A DNA stretch of 32,556 nt, taken from contig JAPOTO010000116.1 of NCBI GenBank assembly GCA_026709135.1, forward strand, positions 1 through 32,556, in the 5' to 3' direction. The notes beneath the pieces are model-generated. The model did not search any database, was not told where the DNA came from, and worked only from the letters and a program-made list of their open reading frames with translations. Positions within the stretch are counted from its first letter, which is position 1; each line of letters starts with the position of its first letter. This DNA comes from Gammaproteobacteria bacterium (GTDB taxonomy: Bacteria; Pseudomonadota; Gammaproteobacteria; Pseudomonadales; Pseudohongiellaceae). Positions 24,391-31,141 of the stretch are shown here, piece after piece. The position numbers were made by a program, and so were the translations under genes.

Positions 24391-26097
24391 CTACCGGAAA
24401 CGGCGCGGCGTCTCCCTGCCCGCCTTGTCGATTTTGAGGAATTCGTAGCGGCCCTTGAGGAATGGGACCCGGTCCTCCTCAAGCCGGCGGAACAGGGCCA
24501 CCCAGCCGGCGTCCCGGGCCATTTCCGCCAGTTCATCGCCAAGGCGGCCGAGGTCGGTGCTTTCCCGCAGCCTCGCGCTGTCGCGGCCCCAGTTGCCTCG
24601 GTAGGCAACCGCGCCGCTGGTGGAATCGAAGCCATAGGCAAGCGCCAGCCGCGTCTGGGCGATGCGCATCCGGTCCGCCGACAGGAAACGGACCTCGAAG
24701 CCGGTCTTGAAACCAGTATTGAAACCAGTATTGAAGCCAGTATCGAAATGCGGCGAATCGGCGGTTCCACCCGCCGGGCCGCCCCAGGAAACACCCGTGT
24801 CGATAATCACGCTCTTGGTCACCGGCAGATAGTCGAGATGCGCGAAGGGCCGGGTGTCGGCGAACAGCATGTCGTAGCCCGCGTCGGTGTCGCGCAGGGC
24901 CGAGGAAATGCGAACCCGGCGGTCGGCGTCGAGATCGACCACCGCGTCGGAGCGGGTGCGGATCGACCGCTGGGTCAGGTCGAACAGCGATTTGAGCCGT
25001 TTCGGGTCTTGCCGCGGCAGTTGGTGGGCGATCAAAACGCCGCCGGCGGCGGCTTCATCCAACGCGCGCAGGATGAAGAACGCCCCGTCCGGGTCGAACA
25101 CGAGTTCAACCGGCGTGAAATCGATCTCCGCGCTTTCACCGAGGGCGATCCCGCCCGGCACGATGATCTCTTCAATCGTCGGCTGGGTGAATTCATCGCC
25201 GAGGGTGATTTTGCGGAAAACCTCCGGCTCGTAACGCGAAAGGCCGCGGTCGTCGCGGTTGACCGGGTCGCGGAACACCGAATCCGAATCCCGCCGCGCC
25301 CGCTCGCCAAGCAGTTCCATTTCGGCGACACCGGTGCGCAGGCGCCGCGCCGCCCGCGAATCAAGCGCCAGCCGGTGTTGTGCCGTGGCATAAAAGCGCC
25401 CGGCGAATGGCTCCGCTTCGGGGTCGTTTCCGCCACTTGCGAAAATCAAACTGTCGTAACCGGCCGCGCTGGCCAGCGCGCCGATTTGCCCCGCCAGCGC
25501 CTCGTTTTCGCTGGCGAATGTGATGAAGATTCGGTCACGCGGCCGGTTGCGCTCATCGACGCTGATCCAGTCGGCAAAATCAGCCTGCGGGTCCCGCTGC
25601 CCGGTCGGGGCTCCGCCAAGCGGATCGGCGCCAGAATCCAACAACGCAGCCGAATGCAACACCAGGCCGCCGATATCCCCCGCGGAAAACGCCGCTTCCC
25701 AGGCCGCGAGTTCGGCGCTGTCCGGGAAGGCGCCCGCGGGCAAATCGGCGAATCCACCCAAACGCGGCACGCTCGGCGGGCGCGAAGCGAGTTCGCGCGC
25801 ATTCAAATTGACCACCAGCTCCACAGCCGGCTGGGATGGCGCGGACGCGTCGGCAATTGCCTCGAACAATTCCTCAACCGCTGCCGGCGCGCCCTGGCCA
25901 TTTGCGGCAACAGCAAAGATAAGCAGCCCCAAAGCGAATGACGCAGCCAAGGCCCAAGGGTTGGCACCCAGGGAGCGCGGCGCGGATGGGAAGGGACCCG
26001 GCGCCAGCCGGGAAGGCGCCCATCCGCGCCGGCAAGCGACCGACGCCCGCCACCAGCACAAGCGCCCGGGCAATTCACTCACTCGCGCACTGGTCAT
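24391..26097 (-). CDS. Unrecognised exported protein with an in-frame tetrapeptide repeat
   Basis: 568 residues. I do not recognise the family. A hydrophobic segment at ~49-66 (WALAASFALGLLIFAVAANG) looks like a signal or anchor after a long basic N-terminus. A segment DRIFITFASENEALAGQIGA superficially resembles the first strand and helix of TIR-like folds, but nothing else confirms this. Further on, residues encoded at 24695-24742 form a DTGF-NTGF-NTGF-KTGF repeat. The rest is soluble and acidic, with DRDTIL-free mixed alpha/beta character. ATG 26097 has GGGGAG about 6 nt upstream and overlaps the 3' end of the upstream TPR gene by 23 bp, so the two are probably coupled. Confidence 0.75.
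   Translation of the reverse strand: MTSARVSELPGRLCWWRASVACRRGWAPSRLAPGPFPSAPRSLGANPWALAASFALGLLIFAVAANGQGAPAAVEELFEAIADASAPSQPAVELVVNLNARELASRPPSVPRLGGFADLPAGAFPDSAELAAWEAAFSAGDIGGLVLHSAALLDSGADPLGGAPTGQRDPQADFADWISVDERNRPRDRIFITFASENEALAGQIGALASAAGYDSLIFASGGNDPEAEPFAGRFYATAQHRLALDSRAARRLRTGVAEMELLGERARRDSDSVFRDPVNRDDRGLSRYEPEVFRKITLGDEFTQPTIEEIIVPGGIALGESAEIDFTPVELVFDPDGAFFILRALDEAAAGGVLIAHQLPRQDPKRLKSLFDLTQRSIRTRSDAVVDLDADRRVRISSALRDTDAGYDMLFADTRPFAHLDYLPVTKSVIIDTGVSWGGPAGGTADSPHFDTGFNTGFNTGFKTGFEVRFLSADRMRIAQTRLALAYGFDSTSGAVAYRGNWGRDSARLRESTDLGRLGDELAEMARDAGWVALFRRLEEDRVPFLKGRYEFLKIDKAGRETPRRFR
24695..24742. repeat. 12-bp tandem repeat, four units, inside a coding sequence
   Basis: Units TCGAAGCCGGTC, TTGAAACCAGTA, TTGAAACCAGTA, TTGAAGCCAGTA. 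Since the unit length is a multiple of three, gain or loss of units keeps the frame and adds or removes a four-residue (TGF-x) unit in the minus-strand protein. Confidence 0.85.
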
Positions 26098-27658
26098 AGA
26101 CCTCTCCCCGCCGTTTCGCCAACAAGCGCAGGCGCAAATCACTTACCCAATCTGGCTCGCCCCAATAATGCAGCGGCTGGGCAAGTTCGGCGATCAACTG
26201 CTCGGCCCTGTCGAATTCTTCGGCTTCGATGGCGTATTTGACCGCCTGCTCCATGATGAAGGTGTCGGCTGGCAGCAATTCGAAGGCTCGGTGGGCGTGA
26301 TCCGCGCCATCGCGCCAATCCTGGCCCGGGAACAGATGGATCTCACCGATGGCGAGATTGGCCTCCGGGTTGTCGGGGTGGACCGCGATGACGCGCTCGA
26401 AGGCTTCCCGGGCCGCCGCCAGCCGCTCCGCGAATCGCGCCGGCGCCCATTCATTGTCGCAGTCCTCCAACTCGTATTCCCAGTATTCGCCAAAGTCGAG
26501 GAGGATGTCGGGATTGTCGGGCTCGAGGGCGAGGGCGTGGTCATAGTAGGCGGCGATTTGCCGGTCGCTTTCCCTCGCTCCGGTCTCCACGCCAGCGCCC
26601 GCGTCCCCGGCGGTGTCCTGGAAGCGGAGCGAATCACCCAGCCCGGACCAGGCCCTGGCAATCGCCGTGTCGCGCCCGGTCAAGCCGCGGAAGAACCGCT
26701 CGGCCACTTCAAAGCGGCCGGCGTTGAGCGCGAGTTCGCCGAGTTGCAGGGCGAGGCGGTCGGGGTCGGCCGCGACCGGCTCGAAATCGGATTCGCCGTC
26801 TGCTTTGGCCAGATTGTCAACGCGAAACACCCATTCCCGGGCGCGGCTTGCGCGCAGGTATTCCCCAAGCTCGGCATCGAGCTGCTCAGGGCGCATGCCG
26901 AAGGATTGGTCGAAGGCGAAACGTGGATTGCGGCCCGCGAGCAGGTGTTGGAAGTACTTGGCCAGGGCCTCGCGGTGGTCGGCGAAACCCTCCTCATGGC
27001 CGTGGCGCAGATAAACGAGCAAGGCTTCCGACTTGAGATTGGCGATCTGGATCAGCCGCGGCGAGGCGAGCGCGGCGTCCTCGTAAAGCAGGCGCTCCAT
27101 CGCCAGCTCCGCCGACAATTCCGCCATTCGGGCATTGGCCGCCGGCGGATGCGCCGGCAGCCGCAGGCTGCCGCCGTCGACTTCGCCGCGGGAATAGTGC
27201 GACGCGAGGCCCTCCTCGTACCAGCGCGGCATGCGCAGGTCGATAAAGTTGCGAATCAGGAAATGGGCGTAGTGGTGCAGCCCCTGCTGCCGCCCCATGT
27301 CTTCGCCGAGCGACATCGCCAGGTAATTCGCCCGGGGCGTCGGCAGCTGGAACCCGGCATTGTCCTGCAGGGTGAAATGGGCGAAATCCGCATGGTTGTC
27401 AAACAGATAGACGAGGTTCGGCACCGCCGCCTTCGGCAATTCCCCGCCTTCAGTGAGCAGCCGGCCCACCGCCTGCCGCCAGCTTTCGAGATCGGCGGCG
27501 ATGGCGGCGGTGCGCCGCGGGGAAAGCTGGCTGAGAATGCGGAAATGGGTGGTTTCGAGCGACTGCCAGCGCTGCTGGAGGAGTTCCTGCTGGGCCAGAC
27601 TCTGCGCGCAAAACCCCGCCATGAGGAAAACCCCGCAAATGGTTGGAATGTTTTTCAC
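26075..27658 (-). CDS. Exported TPR protein with a degenerate metallopeptidase-like domain
   Basis: 527 residues. Signal peptide MKNIPTICGVFLMAGFCAQS, then WQSLETTHFRILSQLSPRRT and VPNLVYLFDNHADFAHFTLQ, the start of a peptidase-MA/DUF1570-like domain. The zinc motif, normally HExxH, reads HHYAH (128-132): the catalytic Glu is replaced by His, while the downstream YEEGLASH remains. From ~230 on, TPR repeats follow (e.g. YYDHALALEPDNPDILLDFG, AFERVIAVHPDNPEANLAIG). Likely a binding or scaffold protein rather than an active protease. GTG 27658 is chosen because it starts the signal peptide. Overlaps the next gene by 23 bp. Confidence 0.82.
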   Translation of the reverse strand: MKNIPTICGVFLMAGFCAQSLAQQELLQQRWQSLETTHFRILSQLSPRRTAAIAADLESWRQAVGRLLTEGGELPKAAVPNLVYLFDNHADFAHFTLQDNAGFQLPTPRANYLAMSLGEDMGRQQGLHHYAHFLIRNFIDLRMPRWYEEGLASHYSRGEVDGGSLRLPAHPPAANARMAELSAELAMERLLYEDAALASPRLIQIANLKSEALLVYLRHGHEEGFADHREALAKYFQHLLAGRNPRFAFDQSFGMRPEQLDAELGEYLRASRAREWVFRVDNLAKADGESDFEPVAADPDRLALQLGELALNAGRFEVAERFFRGLTGRDTAIARAWSGLGDSLRFQDTAGDAGAGVETGARESDRQIAAYYDHALALEPDNPDILLDFGEYWEYELEDCDNEWAPARFAERLAAAREAFERVIAVHPDNPEANLAIGEIHLFPGQDWRDGADHAHRAFELLPADTFIMEQAVKYAIEAEEFDRAEQLIAELAQPLHYWGEPDWVSDLRLRLLAKRRGEVYDQCASE

Positions 27659-27763
27659 GCGCAGCTTCGGAGTCAGATTCGCGAACGCGACAAGGCCATG
27701 GCCGAGTATAACCGAATCCCGTCTACGCAAGCCCTGTGTTGACTTCCTAAGCGGCTTCGACCC

Positions 27764-27876
27764 GTCGCCGTCTGGCTGGGTGGCGTTCAGCGGACGCTGT
27801 GAATACATCCCTGTACGCTCCGGGCTCGACATCCTGTCTCGCACGCCCGCTGAACGCCACCCAGCCAGACGGCAAC
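27764..27876 (+). repeat. Palindromic element 4 (30-bp arms, 53-bp core)
   Basis: Arms 27764-27793 and 27847-27876 pair over 30 bp with one mismatch (position 27766, C against T); variable part CTGGCTGGGTGGCGTT. Core 27794-27846 (53 bp) begins ACGCTGTGAATACATCC and ends CATCCTGTCTCGCACGC. Left flank GCGGCTTCGACCC and right flank TCGCGCTGTGCAAGAC give the best-preserved family ends. It lies in the 282-bp gene-free gap between the ETF-QO stop and the TPR gene start, both on the minus strand. Confidence 0.92.
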
Positions 27877-27940
27877 TCGCGCTGTGCAAGACCTGCTGGA
27901 TGCTATTCCTCGGCAGGAATATCAAGCGATTCCAACATGC

Positions 27941-29590
27941 TCACATCCCCGGATAATTGGGCCCGCCGCCGCCTTCCGGGGCTACCCAGTGGATGTTCTG
28001 GGCTGGATCCTTGATATCGCAGGTTTTGCAGTGGACGCAGTTCTGGGCGTTGATCTGAAAACGCTTGCCGCCGTCTTCGCGCTCGACGACTTCATACACC
28101 CCCGCCGGACAATAGCGCTGGGCGGGTTCGTCGTAGCGCGGCAGGTTGACACCGATGGGGATGGCGTCATCCTTCAGTTGCAGGTGGCAGGGCTGGTCCT
28201 CCTCGTGGTTGGTGTTGGACAGGTACACCGAGGACAGTTTGTCGAAACTGAGCGCGCCATCGGGTTTGGGGTAGTCGATTCGCCCGCTTTCGGCGGCGGG
28301 GCGCAACTGGGCGTGATCTGGGCTGTGATCGCGCAGGGTGATGGGCGCGCGGCCGCCGAGCAGGTTGTGTTCAACCCAGATGAAGGCGCTGCCGAGCCAG
28401 AAGCCGAGTTTGTGGAAGGCACCGCCGAAGTTGCGGCTGCGGCGCAGCTCCTCGCGCAGGCTCGAGGCGCGGAAGCGTTCGCTGAAATCGGTTTCCGCGG
28501 CATCCGCTTCGAGGGCGGCGAACAATGATTCGGCCGCGAGCAGGCCGCTGCGCAGCGCGGTGTGGCTGCCCTTGATCTTGGCGGCGTTGAGGGTTCCCGC
28601 GTCGCAGCCAATCAGCAGGCCGCCGGGGAAGGTCATTTCCGGCAGGGAATTGAGCCCGCCCTTGATGATCGCCCTGGCGCCGTAGCCGATGCGCTTGCCG
28701 CCTTCGAGGTGGCGGCTGATGACGGGGTGGTGCTTGTAGCGCTGGAATTCATCGAATGGGCTGATGTGGGGGTTGCGGTAGCCGAGATCGACAATCAGCC
28801 CCACATAGACTTGCCGATTCTCCGCGTGGTACAGAAAGCCGCCGCTGGTGGCGGCGTGGCTCGGCCCGGTCATGGGCCAGCCGGCGCTGTGGACGACGAG
28901 GCCCGGCTCGTGCCGGTCTTCGCCGACTTCCCAGACTTCCTTCAGGCCAATGCCATAATGTTGCGGGTCGCTGTTTTCATCGAGGCCGAAGCGGGCGATG
29001 ACTTCCTTGCCGAGGTGGCCGCGGCAGCCTTCGGCGAGAATCGTGAATTTGGCGTGGAACTCGAATCCGGGCTCGAAGGTCGGCTTCTTCTCCCCATCGG
29101 CGGCGATGCCCATGTCGCCGGTGGCGACGCCTTTCACCCTGCCGTCCGCATCGTAGAGAATCTCGCTGGCGGCGAAGCCGGGGAAAACCTCGGCACCGAG
29201 TTCGGTGGCCCGCTCGGCGAGCCAGCGGCACAGATTGCCGAGCGAGATGATGTAGTTGCCGTGGTTGCGCATCGGCTTGGGCACGAGCCAGGCGGGAAAG
29301 CACAGCGAGGACTTTGCGGAGCCGAGGTAGTACACCGCATCGTCCTTGACCGGCGTATGCAAGGGCGCGCCGCGGTCTTTCCAGTCGGGAAACAGCTCGC
29401 TCAGCGCGGCCGGCTCGAACACCGCCCCGGAGAGAATATGGGCACCGACTTCCGAGCCTTTCTCGAGCACGCAAACCGACAACTCGCGCCCGGCCTCCCG
29501 GGCCAGTTGCAGCAAACGGCAAGCCGTGCCAAGCCCCGCCGGCCCCGCGCCGACGATGACAACATCGACCTCCATCGATTCCCGCGCCAT
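27941..29590 (-). CDS. Electron transfer flavoprotein-ubiquinone oxidoreductase
   Basis: 549 residues, full length. Membrane-associated FAD and [4Fe-4S] enzyme passing electrons from ETF (fatty acid and amino acid oxidation) to ubiquinone. FAD dinucleotide loop DVVIVGAGPAGLGTACRLLQ at the N-terminus; EVGAHILSGAVFEPAAL; EGCRGHLGKEVI; LIGCDAGTLNAAKIKGSHTA; the C-terminal cluster ligands in YCPAGVYEV and NCVHCKTCDIKDPAQNIHW. AGGGGCAA precedes the ATG at 29590, and a promoter is proposed at 29635-29663. Depends on the quinone whose synthesis involves ubiG and ispB. Confidence 0.97.
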   Translation of the reverse strand: MARESMEVDVVIVGAGPAGLGTACRLLQLAREAGRELSVCVLEKGSEVGAHILSGAVFEPAALSELFPDWKDRGAPLHTPVKDDAVYYLGSAKSSLCFPAWLVPKPMRNHGNYIISLGNLCRWLAERATELGAEVFPGFAASEILYDADGRVKGVATGDMGIAADGEKKPTFEPGFEFHAKFTILAEGCRGHLGKEVIARFGLDENSDPQHYGIGLKEVWEVGEDRHEPGLVVHSAGWPMTGPSHAATSGGFLYHAENRQVYVGLIVDLGYRNPHISPFDEFQRYKHHPVISRHLEGGKRIGYGARAIIKGGLNSLPEMTFPGGLLIGCDAGTLNAAKIKGSHTALRSGLLAAESLFAALEADAAETDFSERFRASSLREELRRSRNFGGAFHKLGFWLGSAFIWVEHNLLGGRAPITLRDHSPDHAQLRPAAESGRIDYPKPDGALSFDKLSSVYLSNTNHEEDQPCHLQLKDDAIPIGVNLPRYDEPAQRYCPAGVYEVVEREDGGKRFQINAQNCVHCKTCDIKDPAQNIHWVAPEGGGGPNYPGM

Positions 29591-29634
29591 GGATTGCCCC
29601 TGTTTGTTTCGCTTTGGTTGTTGACCGCGTGGAA

Positions 29635-29663
29635 ATTATGCGAAATCCCGCCTCGCAGCGCAA
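29635..29663 (-). promoter_or_regulatory. Putative promoter of the ETF-QO gene
   Basis: Minus strand TTGCGC (29658-29663), 17 bp spacer, CATAAT (29635-29640; 5/6), 45 bp upstream of the ATG. Palindromic element 5 begins 20 bp upstream of the -35. Confidence 0.45.
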
Positions 29664-29682
29664 AAAGTGTTGGCTTCGATCC

Positions 29683-29795
29683 GTCGTTGTCGGGGCGGGG
29701 CGCACACAGCGGACGCCGTAAATACGTCCATGTAGGCTTCGGGCTCGGCTTCGTGCCTCGCACGCCCGCTGTGTGCGCCCCGCCCCGACAACGAC
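29683..29795 (+). repeat. Palindromic element 5 (perfect 30-bp arms, 53-bp core)
   Basis: Arms 29683-29712 and 29766-29795 are perfect 30-bp reverse complements with constant ends GTCGTTGT and CAGCGG and variable part CGGGGCGGGGCGCACA. Core 29713-29765 (53 bp) begins ACGCCGTAAATACGTCC and ends CCTCGCACGC; it is the most diverged core (about 11 differences from element 2). Left flank GGCTTCGATCC is conserved, the right flank (TCAAATTTACG) is not, and the queA stop lies 7 bp beyond it. Confidence 0.92.
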
Positions 29796-29801
29796 TCAAA
29801 T

Positions 29802-30860
29802 TTACGTGCGCCCTCCCGTCTCGGCTCTTTCAACCCACATGGCATCGCCGTAGCTGTAGAAGCGGTAGCCTTTGGCGATGGCTTCGCGGTAGGCATCGAG
29901 CAGCAATTGCCGGCTGCCGCAGAAGGCGCTGACGAGCATGAGCAGGCTTGAGCGGGGCAGATGGAAGTTGGTGATCAGGGCATCGACGGCGCGGAAGCGG
30001 AAGCCCGGATAAATGAAAATGCCGGTTTCGCCGCGGAAGGCCTGAAGTCCATCCCCGCCGGCGGCGGATTCGAGGGCGCGGACCACGGTGGTGCCAACCG
30101 CGATCACCCGGCCGCCGGCCCGGCGGCAGCGGGCAACCGCGTCGCAGACAGTCTCGGGGACCTCCATGTATTCGCTGTGCATCCGGTGGTGGCGGATGCG
30201 CTCTTCGCGAACCGGCTGGAATGTGCCCGCGCCGACATGCAGCGTGATGAAGGCTGAGCGCGCACCAAGGCTTTCGATGCGGCCGAGCAATTCCTTATCG
30301 AAATGCAAACCCGCGGTGGGGGCGGCGACGGCGCCATCGCGGCTGGCGTAGACCGTCTGATAGCGCTCGGCGTCCGCGGCGGTCGCCGGGCGGCGGATGT
30401 ATGGCGGCAGGGGCACTTCGCCGATGCGCGCAAGCACGCCCGCGGGATCCTCGGCGAAGCGCAACTCGAACAAGCCGCCATCCCGGCCGAGCACTTCGGC
30501 TTCAACCCGCTCCCCGGCGCCACCGGAAAAGCGCAGCAAGCCGCCGGCCTTTGGCGATTTGCCCGCCCGCAACTGGGCCAGCACTCTGCCCTGGTCCAGA
30601 ATCCGCTCGACCAGTGCCTCCACCCGCCCGCCGCTGTGTTTGCGACCGCGCAGCCGCGCCCGGATCACCCGGGTGTTGTTGAAAACCAGCAGATCATCCG
30701 GGGCGAGCAAATCGGGCAGGTCGCGGAAGTGGAGATGGCGGCAACACCCACCGCCGCGGTCAAGCGCGAGCAGGCGACTGCCGCTGCGATCCGCCGCGGG
30801 CCGCGCGGCAATCCGCTCTGGCGGCAGCGCATAGTCATAATCGGAAAGCAACTCGCTCAT
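29802..30860 (-). CDS. queA: tRNA preQ1(34) S-adenosylmethionine ribosyltransferase-isomerase QueA
   Basis: 352 residues. Transfers and isomerises the ribosyl moiety of SAM onto preQ1 in tRNA, giving epoxyqueuosine. Motifs: LSDYDYALPPERIAARPAAD, DLLVFNNTRVIRARLRGRK, the catalytic stretch APTAGLHFDKELL, ITLHVGAGTFQPVR and TNFHLPRSSLLMLVSAFCG. I start at ATG 30860 (MSELLSDYDY); a frame extension to 30902 is Gly/Arg-rich and non-homologous. The common downstream partner tgt is not adjacent; element 5 and the ETF-QO gene follow instead. Confidence 0.96.
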   Translation of the reverse strand: MSELLSDYDYALPPERIAARPAADRSGSRLLALDRGGGCCRHLHFRDLPDLLAPDDLLVFNNTRVIRARLRGRKHSGGRVEALVERILDQGRVLAQLRAGKSPKAGGLLRFSGGAGERVEAEVLGRDGGLFELRFAEDPAGVLARIGEVPLPPYIRRPATAADAERYQTVYASRDGAVAAPTAGLHFDKELLGRIESLGARSAFITLHVGAGTFQPVREERIRHHRMHSEYMEVPETVCDAVARCRRAGGRVIAVGTTVVRALESAAGGDGLQAFRGETGIFIYPGFRFRAVDALITNFHLPRSSLLMLVSAFCGSRQLLLDAYREAIAKGYRFYSYGDAMWVERAETGGRT

Positions 30861-30963
30861 GAATCTCCCGCGCCCCGCGCTGCCCCGCCCCGCCGCGGCC
30901 ATCGAGGCATCCCCCGGGTCTCCGCGCGAGGCGAAGCGGTGGCCGCCGGCAGGGGGCCGCGCA

Positions 30964-30991
30964 TTGAACCGCGGCGGGCGCTTACTATACC
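30964..30991 (+). promoter_or_regulatory. Putative tRNA-Leu promoter
   Basis: TTGAAC (30964-30969), 16 bp spacer, TATACC (30986-30991), followed by a GC-rich region (CTGCGGGCCCGG), as often seen at stringently controlled stable-RNA promoters. Predicted start ~40 bp before the mature tRNA. Confidence 0.55.
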
Positions 30992-31040
30992 ATTCGCAAA
31001 CTGCGGGCCCGGATCAAGCAGGCCCGCCCCGCCCTGCACT

Positions 31041-31127
31041 GCCGGAGTGGTGGAATTGGTAGACACGATGGATTCAAAATCCATTGCTAGCAATAGCGTG
31101 CCGGTTCAAGTCCGGCCTCCGGTACCA
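31041..31127 (+). tRNA. tRNA-Leu (anticodon CAA)
   Basis: 87 nt including encoded CCA. Acceptor GCCGGAG pairs with CTCCGGT (a G-U at 1:72), discriminator A. D-arm GTGGTGGAATTGGTAGACAC; anticodon stem ATGGA/TCCAT with loop TTCAAAA, anticodon CAA (reads UUG). Long variable arm (TGCTAGCAATAGCGT) as in class II tRNA-Leu; T-arm GCCGG-TTCAAGT-CCGGC. Divergent from queA and 14 bp upstream of the restriction-modification gene. Confidence 0.97.
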
Positions 31128-31141
31128 AACCTTTTTATCTG

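Noticed and set aside
25490..25620. TIR domain in the 568-residue orphan
   Set aside because: Only one strand-helix segment resembles TIR; no catalytic Glu motif or remaining strands could be matched, and the protein appears exported.
23155..27742. Very long open frames (740-928 codons) on the plus strand opposite the three envelope-protein genes
   Set aside because: They are antisense to genes with signal peptides, domains and ribosome sites; their compositions (His, Gly, Arg-rich, no domain) are typical of GC-rich shadow frames.
8777..29795. CRISPR array or integron-type attC sites as explanation for the palindromes
   Set aside because: Copies are kilobases apart with no spacers in register, no Cas or integrase gene in the window, and the core is conserved while the arms vary, the reverse of what a simple attC set would show.
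30857..31093. Short minus-strand frame across the tRNA-Leu region
   Set aside because: It is antisense to the tRNA and its promoter and has no ribosome site or homology.
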